A stretch of DNA of 61,763 nucleotides, from contig PLLM01000040.1 of NCBI GenBank assembly GCA_003141275.1, positions 1 to 61,763 of the forward strand, in the 5' to 3' direction. Below the pieces are notes generated by a model, which was not told where the DNA came from, did not search any database, and worked only from the letters and a program-made list of their open reading frames with translations. The position numbers and the translations under genes are program-made. This stretch comes from Phycisphaerales bacterium. Lineage in GTDB: Bacteria; Planctomycetota; Phycisphaerae; Sedimentisphaerales; Anaerobacaceae. Of this stretch, positions 33,786-43,689 are shown piece after piece; the stretch's first letter is position 1; every line of letters begins with the position of its first letter.

Positions 33786-34565
33786 TTAGGATTGAATGCC
33801 GAGGCCGATTATTTTTGCTGCCGGTATCCGGTTTTTTATGATTTCACCTGCCAAATCGACCCATTTGCCGCATTTATCCAGAACCACGCTGTCACTGCTT
33901 ACGACTATTTTTTCGCCTTTTATCAGCACTGCATCCGGGCTTGTCACAAGCTCAATTTCCCATCCTGCGGTGAGCTTGCCTGCACCGAGCTTTGTCGAAG
34001 TGCCGAATCCGTTCCAGTTGTTCTTTTCCGCAAGTTCACGAAGAAGAGTTTTTAATCGTCCGCTGTTTGAAACCGGGCTGTCTAATAACCACAGTGCCTG
34101 GCTTATCCCGATTTGTTGCAGAAATCCGCCTATAAGTTCGATGGCGGGTTGCGTCTCACTGACCCTGCGATATGTCCCGTGAATGCTCGCCAAATCCCGG
34201 CAGCACCCGTCTTGCCCCCTGAAAATCAACCCTCCGCTCATCGCCGCCTCAATCGTTATCAATAAATTATATCCGTCAATTGCTATCATCTGTCCGGCGA
34301 CGGCGACGATGTTAAGTTGTCGGCTTTTGCGACTTGCCCGCTGCTCTTCCGAACACGCGCTTCGCATCACTGCTAACCGCTGTCTTTCGGTCAGTGTGAA
34401 TCGGTCGCCAACAAGCTTCAGCGAACTTTTTTCAGCGTACCCCTTGCTTAGCAAAAGCGAATAATCCGCAACCGCGCATCGAATGTCAGGTATGCTGTCA
34501 GCCGCAAACAGCGTTGCGTCGGAAGGATGCTGTCCCCTGTGTGCCCGTTTGTCAGGCATAAACAC
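33786..34565 (-). CDS. DUF434-family protein
   Basis: The 259-residue protein matches a conserved family of unknown function by its ordered motifs: PDKRAHRGQHPSDATLF at the start, AVADYSLLLSKGYAEKSSLKL, GDRFTLTERQRLAVMRSAC, DGYNLLITIEAAMSGGLIF, and GQDGCCRDLASIHGTYR. The middle and C-terminal parts (WLLDSPVSNSGRLKTLL, LVTSPDAVLI) suggest a nuclease-like or nucleotide-binding fold but no reaction is known. It lies 30 bases downstream of the spermidine-synthase-like gene on the same strand. Confidence 0.82.
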   Translation of the reverse strand: MFMPDKRAHRGQHPSDATLFAADSIPDIRCAVADYSLLLSKGYAEKSSLKLVGDRFTLTERQRLAVMRSACSEEQRASRKSRQLNIVAVAGQMIAIDGYNLLITIEAAMSGGLIFRGQDGCCRDLASIHGTYRRVSETQPAIELIGGFLQQIGISQALWLLDSPVSNSGRLKTLLRELAEKNNWNGFGTSTKLGAGKLTAGWEIELVTSPDAVLIKGEKIVVSSDSVVLDKCGKWVDLAGEIIKNRIPAAKIIGLGIQS

Positions 34566-34595
34566 GTTTCCTGTTTTATGCTGATTCTGTTTTTG

Positions 34596-36659
34596 TTATT
34601 TTGGCTTATCTTCCCGCAGTTGTTTGGCTTTTTCTAAGCACAAATTCGCATTCTTCGTATCGCCCATTGCCGAATAGACCCGTCCGAGATGTGAATACGT
34701 CTGTGCCGACTCGCCTTTTTCTGACATGTCCTCTTGCAGCAGCTTTATCGCCTCCTTGAATTGTCTCGAAGTCCCTTGTGAGTCACCAGTTTTTCTCAAA
34801 GCGATTCCAAGATCGTAATGCAGCATTGCAGCAAAGGATTTATTTGCTTTTGTGCTATTTTCCGCCAGCAAAGAACCCAGCACTCCGACGACTTCCTGCC
34901 ACTTATTGTGGTCTGCCAAAATCTTCCACATCGAATAATTTGCTTCTGCCGACAGCGGGGGACAAATTTTAACCACCATTCGGTATTTTTCGAGGGATTC
35001 CTCCCATTTGCCTGCCGAATTAAGTTTTGCCGCCTGAGTGATATAATTATCAGCTATTGATACTGCCGACACCGAACGAACAACAGGCGTCGTAAAGTTT
35101 TCTACGGGGGCATAATCGTCATTGAATGCGATCAGGCCGGTTTTCTTCTGAAACGCAGCCAGGTCATTTTCATCGCTGATTATCAGCTTCGCGTCTGCGA
35201 GATTCTCTTCTTTGTTAATGTTTTCAAGATTCACCGGCCTTTTGCTCGCTATTACGATGAAGTTAAACGGCAAATTATAGTCGCTCTGCTTGGTGACCAC
35301 ATAAATATATGGAAAGGTCTTATTTATGGTTTTTACGTAACTGGCGACAAATTTACTTTCTTCATACATATCAATTATATTCGTCAAATATACCCCGTCC
35401 GCCGCCAGTATATTGGAAATCTTTTCATTAAACTGCTCTGTCACTAATTGAAAAGGCACCGATAAATCGTTATAAGCATCCATATAGATAAAATCATATT
35501 GCGGTATCTGTTCGCCTCGTTGTTTCTTTTCCAACAATTCGTCAACGTAATTACGGCCGTCAAGATTTATCGTTCGAATAGGCGTGTCTCGCGGCAGTCC
35601 GAATGCCCGCATCGCTGCCTCAGTTACTGCCGGGTCGATTTCCGCCACGTCCACGCTGCTGCCGGGCCATACGTCCAGAATATACCGCGGAAAAACATAT
35701 CCACCGCCTCCTATCGACAGCGTGCGGAGTTTTTCCTTGCCGGCAGCGGCCCTGCGAGTCACCACCCCGTAAACCCGAACATAGAAAAACTGCAGGTCCC
35801 GTATCTTTCCCATTATTATCTGGCTGTGGCTTTTCAGATTGTCCTGAACAAACTGTCGTTTGTCCGGATCTTTACCCAATTGATGAACCGCAACGTATTC
35901 GTATTGGCTTTCGGTTTCATACAGCATATCTGATTTTTGTGCCTCCCTCAGCGACATTGCCGAACCGACGTCTTGTGCCCATTTAGCAGGCGTTGTCCCC
36001 GCGATAGCCAGAAGTATAACGACAGCCGCATAAGCGAGCATCGCCCACGACCTCGGCAGGTACATCAAGGCCATTACCAGCAGAATCCCTGTCGTCAGCC
36101 ACAACGTATTGACCGTCCCGATACTCCCAATAAGCCAGAAGCCCGCCAAAAACGTTCCAAGTATGCTCCCTGCTGCACCAAGCGCATACATCCTACCAAC
36201 TGTTCGCCCGCTGTGCTGTTTTGACTCAAGGGCCGTTTTCACTGCCACGGGACTGATGGCCCCAATGAGTGTCGATGGAATGAAAAACACAATCGCTATA
36301 TGGCACAACACTCGTTGCGCTATTTCCATACGCCACAGGAAAGTCCATTCGCCGACAAGGTTGTTAAAGATTATGGCGGCAATGCAAGCCCCCGACGATG
36401 CCGCGAGCAGCCAGCCGATGGTTTTCCTTGCCGAAAACGAATCTGCCAGCCGGCCGCCGATATAATAACCAAACGTAATTCCACCAAGTATAACGCCTAT
36501 CACCGCCGTCCATGTGTAAAGTGACGAGCCGAGATGTCTTGCTGCCAGCCGACCCGCGACAATCTCAACTATCATAACACAGGCACTGGCGAGAAATATC
36601 GTCGCGCCTGGCAGAACACTCGGCGTAAATAACTTTTCTTTTGTCTTTGTTTTATTCAT
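34596..36659 (-). CDS. Fused MFS-like / spermidine-synthase-like protein with TPR tail
   Basis: The 687-residue protein starts with about six to seven membrane helices (ATIFLASACVMIVEIVAGRLAA, WTAVIGVILGGITFGYYIGG). A soluble aminopropyltransferase/spermidine-synthase-like domain follows with the SAM-type glycine block LSIGGGGYVFP, the acidic DVAEIDPAV and DFIYMDAYND. It ends with tetratricopeptide-like repeats (about 565-680). Family members are widespread in environmental bacteria; the true substrate is usually unknown. The gene is divergent from the RNase Z-like gene. Confidence 0.88.
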   Translation of the reverse strand: MNKTKTKEKLFTPSVLPGATIFLASACVMIVEIVAGRLAARHLGSSLYTWTAVIGVILGGITFGYYIGGRLADSFSARKTIGWLLAASSGACIAAIIFNNLVGEWTFLWRMEIAQRVLCHIAIVFFIPSTLIGAISPVAVKTALESKQHSGRTVGRMYALGAAGSILGTFLAGFWLIGSIGTVNTLWLTTGILLVMALMYLPRSWAMLAYAAVVILLAIAGTTPAKWAQDVGSAMSLREAQKSDMLYETESQYEYVAVHQLGKDPDKRQFVQDNLKSHSQIIMGKIRDLQFFYVRVYGVVTRRAAAGKEKLRTLSIGGGGYVFPRYILDVWPGSSVDVAEIDPAVTEAAMRAFGLPRDTPIRTINLDGRNYVDELLEKKQRGEQIPQYDFIYMDAYNDLSVPFQLVTEQFNEKISNILAADGVYLTNIIDMYEESKFVASYVKTINKTFPYIYVVTKQSDYNLPFNFIVIASKRPVNLENINKEENLADAKLIISDENDLAAFQKKTGLIAFNDDYAPVENFTTPVVRSVSAVSIADNYITQAAKLNSAGKWEESLEKYRMVVKICPPLSAEANYSMWKILADHNKWQEVVGVLGSLLAENSTKANKSFAAMLHYDLGIALRKTGDSQGTSRQFKEAIKLLQEDMSEKGESAQTYSHLGRVYSAMGDTKNANLCLEKAKQLREDKPK

Positions 36660-36776
36660 CTGGGCGGCCGTTTATTTATTTTCTATCCCTTTTCGTTAAG
36701 GTTGATTACAAATACGTTTGCCGTTACAATTATCAGTTATCAATTACTAATAATCAATGCGTTATTTCAGAAAGAT

Positions 36777-37640
36777 ATGATGCCAAGCCATAACTTAGCG
36801 AAGATTACGATTGATGATCTGGACATAATCGGCTATTCGATTGCCGGCGAAGAGACCGTCATCGCGATGCCTCAGCTCGACGTATGCTTTGATATCGGCA
36901 AGGCCCCCGACCAGGTTATACCCATAAATCACGTCCTGCTCACCCATGGCCATATGGACCACGCCGCCGGTATTGCTTATTACCTTTCTCATCGCAATTT
37001 CTGCGGCCAGTCCGCAGGCACCATTCTCGCACCCGAAAATCTCCTTCCGCCCATTAAAGACATCATCGACGCCTGGGCTCGTCTCGACGGCAACCAGTTG
37101 CCGGTAAATCTTGTGGGTGTCAAGCCTGGCGACGAGTTTCAGATAAAACCTAATTTGGTCGCCCGTGTCTTTCCAACAAAACACAGCAGGGGGTCTGTCG
37201 GCTTTACCGTAATAGAAAAACGAAAAAAAATAAAACAGGAATTTGCCAATCTCTCAGGCCCGCAGATTGTCGAATTGAAAAAGCAGGGCGTTGCAATCGA
37301 TAATCCCCTTGAGATTCCGATAGTAACTTACCTCGGCGACACGCAATACGTCGATTTCTCACAACTCAATTATATCGCCGAAAGCAAAATCCTCATTGCC
37401 GAATGCACCTTTTATGTTGATGAGCATGCCGACAGGGCCCATGCCGGCAGACATATGCACATCGATGAATTTGTGAAATTGATTACCGAGCTTAACAACC
37501 AGTATATCGTCGTTACGCACACCACCCAGCGAACGCCTATGAGCCAGATTCGCAAAATACTCAAAAGCCAGATACCCGCTGACCGCCTCGACAGAATCAT
37601 CCTCCTGATGGACAAAAACCAGAATAAAAACACCGTATAA
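36777..37640 (+). CDS. RNase Z-like metallo-beta-lactamase-fold hydrolase
   Basis: The 287-residue protein contains the di-zinc motif LLTHGHMDHAAGIAYYL, followed by KHSRGSVGF, YLGDTQYVDF, LIAECTFY, HMHIDEF and VTHTTQR, in the order seen in tRNase Z and related phosphodiesterases. It may process tRNA 3' ends or act on another phosphodiester. I place the start at ATG 36777 (MMPSHNLAKI); an in-frame ATG at 36702 adds 25 hydrophobic residues without family support. The gene converges on the TPR gene ending at 37651. Confidence 0.82.
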   Translation: MMPSHNLAKITIDDLDIIGYSIAGEETVIAMPQLDVCFDIGKAPDQVIPINHVLLTHGHMDHAAGIAYYLSHRNFCGQSAGTILAPENLLPPIKDIIDAWARLDGNQLPVNLVGVKPGDEFQIKPNLVARVFPTKHSRGSVGFTVIEKRKKIKQEFANLSGPQIVELKKQGVAIDNPLEIPIVTYLGDTQYVDFSQLNYIAESKILIAECTFYVDEHADRAHAGRHMHIDEFVKLITELNNQYIVVTHTTQRTPMSQIRKILKSQIPADRLDRIILLMDKNQNKNTV

Positions 37641-37650
37641 TCTAAGCCCG

Positions 37651-39780
37651 TCATTGTTGTTTCTGACGATACGGCTGTCCTGCCTCGTAAAGCTTTATCC
37701 GCTCCTGAATCTCGCCGGCAAGTGCTTCTTGTTTGTTCGTCTTTGCGATGCTTAACGCTTTTCCCGCTGTTGCTTTTGCTTCTTCGAATCTGCCCGCCGC
37801 GGCATATGTCACCGCCAGCGTATCCAGATACTCAGCATTGTTATTGCCTGTTAACTCGCAGACGCGTCCGGCGGCTTCTATCGCCTTGTTGGCGTTACGC
37901 AAAGATGTGTTCTCGACAGTTGCCAGCGCCCACGCCAGCCGGTTGAGATTTATTATGCTGTCGGGCTTTTGTTCGACCGCTTTGTTAAAATTATAAATCC
38001 CCGGCCCATACTTACCCAGTCGCATATAAGCCGTGCCGAGATTTCCGTACACTTCTGATTTGTCTTTGTTTATCCGCAGCGCTTTGTCGAAATACTTGAT
38101 TGAATCATCTGGCTTTCCGGTTGCCAGCAGTGCTATTCCCATTTTGTTGTGAGCGTCAGGATAGTTGGGTTCTATCTCCAGTGTTCTGGCAAGATGTTTT
38201 ATCGCCTCGTCATATTTTTTTTCCATACCCAGTGATAAGGCCAGGTCGTAGTGTGCATCCGATGAGTTTTCGTTTTGGCGTAAAAGGTTAGTAAAGCAGG
38301 ATATGGCTTCATCTGTTTTCCCCTCCTCTATATAAACCCTGCCCAGGTTACTGAGGGCTCTGGCGAATGTCGGGCTTATTCGCACCGCGTTGCTCAGATG
38401 CTTTTCCGCCTCGTCGAGTCGCCCGGCTTCATAGAACAAGGCGCATCCGTAATAGGTTTCTATGACAGGATTGTTTTTGGTTGTTTTCAGGGCATATTCA
38501 AACAGCGTCAAGTTGTTCTGCCAGTGTCGTACCTGCATTCTGGTGAGCACAAGCAGGCACGACAGTGATATCACGCCCATTATCGCCGCAATGGTTTTTA
38601 ATCGGGGGCGTTTTGCGATTAGCTCTTTGCCGGCCAGGGCAATGATAATAAGCAGGCCCAGCATTGACAGGTACATATACCGGTTGGCCATAACCTGGTA
38701 ACCCGACTGGACCAGTCCTATCATAGGCACAAGCGTTCCCACGAACCATAACCAGCCAACTGCCATATATTTTCTGCGACGCCCGGCATAGATGCTTATG
38801 GCTGATATCAGGATGAACAGAAGTATGTAAACTGCCGTTGTGGTTTTTGGAATGGCCGGATACGAAGGGGGATAGAAAACAGCCAGGTCGCTGGGCCATA
38901 TCAGTTTGCCGATGTATTTTATATAAGAGGCAAATGCATTGGCGATTCGAGTGTCTAATGGAATTATATCTAACGAAATAACCGCCTTACCGCTTTTTTG
39001 CGCAATGACGGTTATAACCGACAGGGCCGCCGACATAGCCAGCAGGGGAATTTTCTCAATTATTAACAATTTCAAAGATACCTTCAGCCCTCCGTCCTCC
39101 GCCTTCTGTCCTACGTCCTCTGCCTTCCGTCTTCCGATTCGTTCAAGTGGCCCGCCCTTCGTAGCAAAGCGAAGAAGGGGCCAATAATCAAGAAGCAGCA
39201 ATACTAATGGAAGCGTAACAACCGTCGGCTTGGTCATAATACAAAGGCCGAATACAAACAGCAGCAGCATATATCGTCCGAAACCGGGTTTTCTTGCGTA
39301 GCGTATGTATGTGGCCATTGTCAAAAGCCAGAACAGCCCGCTAAGAACTGTTTTTCTTTCAGCCGCCCAGGCGACCGACTCTACCTGTAACGGATGCAAC
39401 GCAAACACTGCTGCGACGAATGCGCTCGCCCAGGTTGTCCCTGTGACATTCCTGAGAATCAGGAAAAGCAGCAGGGCGTTGACGATATGAATCAGGACGC
39501 TTACACAATGATATCCCAGCGGGTTCAGGCCGAAGAGCTGGTAATCGAGCATATAGCTGAGCGTGGTTAATGGATGCCACATAAAAAAATGTGGCTGTGT
39601 AAATGCCTGCCCTAATGATTGCTGTGTTATACCATGGGCTATTAGAGTATTTTCTGTTATATAAGGGATATCGTCATAATTCACAAAATTGTTGTGTCGT
39701 ATCGGCGCGTATGCGACGAGAGTTGACGTTACAATCGCCGCGATAATAAAAAACAAAATGTGTTTTTGACTGAGCATCAT
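37651..39780 (-). CDS. GT-C-like membrane protein with TPR tail, paralogue 1 of the tandem array
   Basis: The 709-residue protein has 9-11 membrane helices in its first 430 residues and tetratricopeptide repeats in the rest (ARALSNLGRVYIEEGKTDEAIS, PDAHNKMGIALLATGKPDDSI). The first loop has NYDDIPYI, an acidic pair expected in GT-C glycosyltransferases, and the body contains ALHPLQVESVAWAAERKT and KPTVVTLPLVLLLLDYW, as in TMTC/DUF1736-type O-mannosyltransferase relatives. It may glycosylate exported proteins using a lipid-linked sugar; this is unproven. Its start immediately follows the stop of the next paralogue (TAA then ATG). It is last in a five-gene run and has an extra unusual stretch of about 20 residues around 215 (RRKAEDVGQKAEDGG). 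Confidence 0.82.
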   Translation of the reverse strand: MMLSQKHILFFIIAAIVTSTLVAYAPIRHNNFVNYDDIPYITENTLIAHGITQQSLGQAFTQPHFFMWHPLTTLSYMLDYQLFGLNPLGYHCVSVLIHIVNALLLFLILRNVTGTTWASAFVAAVFALHPLQVESVAWAAERKTVLSGLFWLLTMATYIRYARKPGFGRYMLLLFVFGLCIMTKPTVVTLPLVLLLLDYWPLLRFATKGGPLERIGRRKAEDVGQKAEDGGLKVSLKLLIIEKIPLLAMSAALSVITVIAQKSGKAVISLDIIPLDTRIANAFASYIKYIGKLIWPSDLAVFYPPSYPAIPKTTTAVYILLFILISAISIYAGRRRKYMAVGWLWFVGTLVPMIGLVQSGYQVMANRYMYLSMLGLLIIIALAGKELIAKRPRLKTIAAIMGVISLSCLLVLTRMQVRHWQNNLTLFEYALKTTKNNPVIETYYGCALFYEAGRLDEAEKHLSNAVRISPTFARALSNLGRVYIEEGKTDEAISCFTNLLRQNENSSDAHYDLALSLGMEKKYDEAIKHLARTLEIEPNYPDAHNKMGIALLATGKPDDSIKYFDKALRINKDKSEVYGNLGTAYMRLGKYGPGIYNFNKAVEQKPDSIINLNRLAWALATVENTSLRNANKAIEAAGRVCELTGNNNAEYLDTLAVTYAAAGRFEEAKATAGKALSIAKTNKQEALAGEIQERIKLYEAGQPYRQKQQ

Positions 39781-41823
39781 TTATTTTTGCCGATACGGCT
39801 GTCCTGCCTCGTAAAGCTTTATCCGCTTCTGAATCTCACCGGCCAAATCTTCCTTGCCTGTTTTCCTCGCGAGGTTCAATGCTTTTTCCGCGGCTGCCTT
39901 TGCATCGGCAAATTTGCCGGACGCTGCACAGGCAACTCCAAAAGTGTCCAGAAACTCAGGAACAGCATATTTTGTCAACTCACAGGCACGCCTGGCATAC
40001 GCAATTGCCTGATTGGCATTCTCAACGGATTCTTCGCCGCAGGCAGCCAGGAACCAGGCAGCTTTATCGAGAGCGTCTATGTTACCAGGATTCAGTTCTA
40101 TGGCCCTGGTCCAGTTTTTAATTGCCAATTCATATTTGCTAAGCCGGTTGTATGCCGTGCCGAGATTTTCATATACTACGGGCTGGTCCGCCTTTATTCG
40201 CAATGATTCATTGAATTGTCCGATTGCTTCATCGGTTTTCCCAGCCGCCAGCAGGATGGTTCCCATTTCATTATGGGTGTCGGGGTCATCTGGATTCAAT
40301 TCCAGTGATTTGTTGAAGTATTTTATTGAATAATTATATTTTTCTTGCATGCCGAATGCCATCGCAAGATTGTAATAAAGCTCTGCGGTTCCATGATTGC
40401 GTTTTATAAGTTCTTCATAGGTCGAGATTGCCTCGTCGTACCTTCCTTCTTTCAGATATATTCTGGCTAAGTGGATCAGAGCGGGGTCAAACGCATGGTT
40501 TATACGGAGAGCATCGCCAAAATGCTGCTCCGCCTCACTGAGACGGTCCTCATTGAACAAAGCGCACGCATAGCTGTTTTCCGTAATTGCGTTGTCTTCG
40601 GTAACACTTAAGGCATATTCAAAAAGTGTAATACCGTTCTGCCAGTGCCGTACCTGCATTCTGGTTAGCACAAGCAGGCACGACAGCGATATCACGCCCA
40701 TTATCGCCGCAATAGTTTTTAATCGGGGACGTTTTGCGATTAGCTTTTTGCCGGCCCAGGCGATAATGATAAGCAGGCCCAGCATCGACAGGTACATATA
40801 ACGGTTGGCCATTGCCTGTACCCCCGCCTGGATCAGCCCTATCATAGGAACGAGTGTGCCCGCGAACCATAGCCAGCCGACAGCTGTATATTTTTTGTGA
40901 CGCCCAATATAGATGCTTATGGCTGATATCAGGATGAACAGGAACGCGTAAATCATAGTTGTAGTGTTTAATAAGTTTGAATATGAAGGGGGATATAAAA
41001 CAGCCAGGTCGCTGGGCCATATCAGTTTGCCGATGTATTTTATATAAGAGGCGAACGCATTGGCGATTCGGTGGTCTAATGGTATTTTATCTAACGTAGC
41101 AATTACTCCTCCGCCTTTTTGTGCAATGATGGTTATAACCGACAGGGCCGCCGACATGGCCAGCAGGGGAATTTTCTCAACTATCAGCCGTCCAATTTGT
41201 CCCCATCGGATACGCTCTAACGGCCAATAATCAAGAAGCAGCAATACTAATGGAAGCGTAACAACCGTCGGCTTGGTCATAATACAAAGGCCGAATACAA
41301 ACAGCAGCAGCATATATCGTCCGAAACCGGGTTTTCTTGCGTAGCGTATGTATGTGGCCATTGTCAAAAGCCAGAACAGCCCGCTAAGAACTGTTTTTCT
41401 TTCAGCCGCCCAGGCGACCGACTCTACCTGTAACGGATGCAACGCAAACACTGCTGCGACGAATGCGCTCGCCCAGGTTGTCCCTGTGACATTCCTTAGA
41501 ATCAGGAAAAGCAGCAGGGCGTTGACGATATGAATCAGGACGCTTACACAATGATATCCCAGCGGGTTCAGGCCGAAGAGCTGGTAGTCAAGCATATAGC
41601 TGAGCGTGGTCAGGGGGTGCCACATAAAAAAATGCGGCTGTGTAAACGCATGGCTTACTGATTGCCACGTTATCCCGCAGGTTACGGTTGGGGTTTTCAT
41701 TATATACGTATCATCGTCATAGCTGACAAAGTAGTTGTGTCGTATCGGCGCGTATGCGATAAGCGTTGTTATCACAAGTGCCGCGCTTATAAGTAAGATA
41801 ATTTGTTTTTGACTGAATCGCAT
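39781..41823 (-). CDS. GT-C-like membrane protein with TPR tail, paralogue 2
   Basis: The 680-residue protein has the same layout as its neighbour: N-terminal YAPIRHNYFVSYDDDTYI, multiple helices, KPTVVTLPLVLLLLDYWPLER, then TPRs (PALIHLARIYLKEGRYDEAIS, PDTHNEMGTILLAAGKTDEAI). A stretch of about 270 bases (41222-41495) is identical by eye to 39179-39452 of paralogue 1 while flanking parts have diverged, pointing to recent gene conversion. Stop and start are contiguous with both neighbours, so the four genes are probably translated as a coupled set. Confidence 0.82.
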   Translation of the reverse strand: MRFSQKQIILLISAALVITTLIAYAPIRHNYFVSYDDDTYIMKTPTVTCGITWQSVSHAFTQPHFFMWHPLTTLSYMLDYQLFGLNPLGYHCVSVLIHIVNALLLFLILRNVTGTTWASAFVAAVFALHPLQVESVAWAAERKTVLSGLFWLLTMATYIRYARKPGFGRYMLLLFVFGLCIMTKPTVVTLPLVLLLLDYWPLERIRWGQIGRLIVEKIPLLAMSAALSVITIIAQKGGGVIATLDKIPLDHRIANAFASYIKYIGKLIWPSDLAVLYPPSYSNLLNTTTMIYAFLFILISAISIYIGRHKKYTAVGWLWFAGTLVPMIGLIQAGVQAMANRYMYLSMLGLLIIIAWAGKKLIAKRPRLKTIAAIMGVISLSCLLVLTRMQVRHWQNGITLFEYALSVTEDNAITENSYACALFNEDRLSEAEQHFGDALRINHAFDPALIHLARIYLKEGRYDEAISTYEELIKRNHGTAELYYNLAMAFGMQEKYNYSIKYFNKSLELNPDDPDTHNEMGTILLAAGKTDEAIGQFNESLRIKADQPVVYENLGTAYNRLSKYELAIKNWTRAIELNPGNIDALDKAAWFLAACGEESVENANQAIAYARRACELTKYAVPEFLDTFGVACAASGKFADAKAAAEKALNLARKTGKEDLAGEIQKRIKLYEAGQPYRQK

Positions 41824-43689
41824 TTATTTTTGTTGTTCCCACGTGCCCGCCTGGTAAAGTTCTATATGTTTCTGAATCTCAGCGGCAAGATTCTCCTGCC
41901 CTGAAATCCTCGCGGCTTCTAACGCTTTTTCGGCAATCCTCGTCGCCTCGTCAAACTTGCCTGCTGCCGCAAACGCCGACGCCAGTGTCTCTATACACGC
42001 AGCGTCCCTGTTCCCAGTTAGCTCACAGGCGCGTTGCGCATACCCGATTGCATCGTTTGTCTTTCCTGCCGCCAGTAGTGCAATCCCCATTCTTTTGTTG
42101 GCAGCCGGGTCCTCGGGATTCAGCTCCAGCGACTTGGCATAATATTTTATGGCGTCTTCGTATTTATTTTGCTTCTCCAGTGCCGCGGCAAGGTTGTAAT
42201 AAATCTCCGCTGTCCCCTCGTTGTGTCTTATCAGCTCATTAAGCTGCTCGATTGCCTCGTTATACTTCCCTTGTTTCAGGTAGGTCTTGGCTAAGTTGTT
42301 GCGGGCGAACACAAACGCGGGGGCCAAACTGACTGCTTTACGAAGATGCAGCTCCGCCTCTTCTATACGCCCCTCATTAAACAAAGCGGCCCCATAGCTG
42401 TTTTCCGTAACCGGGTTGTCTTCGGTAACGCTCAGTGTGTACTCAAATAGTGTCAGCGTGTTTTGCCAGTGTCTGACCTGCATCCGGGTGAGTATGAGCA
42501 GGCTCAACAGCACAATCACGCCTGTTACCGTTGCGGCAATTCTTATGCGAGGTCTGTTGACGATGAAATCTTTGACTGCCCAGCTGATAATAATAAGCAG
42601 ACCAAGCATCGGGATATACATATATCGGTTGGCCATCCCCTGCGCACCCGACTGAACCAGGCCAATCACGGGCACAAGGGTCCCGACGTACCACAGCCAG
42701 CCGACTGCTACATATTTTTTTCGCCGGCCTATATAAATGCTCGAAATGGTCAGCACGATAAACAGCATCGCGCACATCACTATCGGCGCATCTGAAAGAA
42801 CTGCGCGGGGGTATGGGTAACATACGGCAAGCTCACTGGGCCATAGCATCTTGCCAATGTACCTGATATAGGAAAGGAACATATTGGCTACTCGATAACC
42901 CAGTGGCATACTCTCCAGCGTCGGAATGATTCCGCCTTGTTGTTGCGCAACGTAGGTCATTATGCTCAAAAATGCCGACATTGCTAGCAGGGGGGTCTTC
43001 TCTGCTGCCAACCATCCGATGGTTTTTTGATTTGGCTCTGCCGGTGCCGCGCCTCCGGACCAATGTCCCCATCTGACCCTGTCTAAGGGCCAGTAGTCCA
43101 GCAGCAGTAGCGCCAGCGGCAGTGTAACAACCACCGGCTTGGTCATAATACAAAAACCGAATACCAGTAACAACAGCAGGTCTCGGCCTAATCTCGGCTG
43201 TTTGGCATAGTAAATGTACGTGGCCATTGTCAAAAGCCAGAACAGCCCGCTAAGAACTGTTTTTCTTTCAGCCGCCCAGGCGACCGACTCTACCTGTAAT
43301 GGGTGCAAAGCAAATACCGCTGCGACGAATGCGCTTGTCCACATTGAACCGGTTATGTTTGTGAGAATCCAAAACAGCAGTAGTGAATTGACAATATGAA
43401 TCAGTAAACTGATAAGATGATGCCCGAATGGATTTAGCCCAAAAAGCTGGCAATCCAGCATATGACTTATTGTAGTCAGCGGATGCCACATAAAAAAATG
43501 CGGCTTTGTAAATGCCTCACCTAATGATTGCAAGCTTATCCCGCCTGTTATCATTGGGTTTTCATAAATGTATTTTCCGTCGTCGTATGTAACAAAGCCG
43601 TTGTGCCGTATCGGCTCGTAAGCAATAAGCGTTGTTATCACAAGTGCCGCGTTTACAAGTAAGATAATTTGTTTTTGACTTAATCTCAT
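41824..43689 (-). CDS. GT-C-like membrane protein with TPR tail, paralogue 3
   Basis: At 621 residues this is the shortest of the four tandem copies; it has fewer TPRs (FARNNLAKTYLKQGKYNEAIE and PAANKRMGIALLAAGKTNDAI). The start region VAYEPIRHNGFVTYDDGKYI is the same as in paralogue 4. The membrane part holds CIMTKPVVVTLPLALLLLDYW and an insertion WSGGAAPAEPNQKTIG not seen in copies 1 and 2. About 120 bases at its 5' end (43502-43623) are identical by eye to 45416-45537 in paralogue 4. It is flanked on both sides by contiguous paralogue genes. Confidence 0.82.
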   Translation of the reverse strand: MRLSQKQIILLVNAALVITTLIAYEPIRHNGFVTYDDGKYIYENPMITGGISLQSLGEAFTKPHFFMWHPLTTISHMLDCQLFGLNPFGHHLISLLIHIVNSLLLFWILTNITGSMWTSAFVAAVFALHPLQVESVAWAAERKTVLSGLFWLLTMATYIYYAKQPRLGRDLLLLLVFGFCIMTKPVVVTLPLALLLLDYWPLDRVRWGHWSGGAAPAEPNQKTIGWLAAEKTPLLAMSAFLSIMTYVAQQQGGIIPTLESMPLGYRVANMFLSYIRYIGKMLWPSELAVCYPYPRAVLSDAPIVMCAMLFIVLTISSIYIGRRKKYVAVGWLWYVGTLVPVIGLVQSGAQGMANRYMYIPMLGLLIIISWAVKDFIVNRPRIRIAATVTGVIVLLSLLILTRMQVRHWQNTLTLFEYTLSVTEDNPVTENSYGAALFNEGRIEEAELHLRKAVSLAPAFVFARNNLAKTYLKQGKYNEAIEQLNELIRHNEGTAEIYYNLAAALEKQNKYEDAIKYYAKSLELNPEDPAANKRMGIALLAAGKTNDAIGYAQRACELTGNRDAACIETLASAFAAAGKFDEATRIAEKALEAARISGQENLAAEIQKHIELYQAGTWEQQK

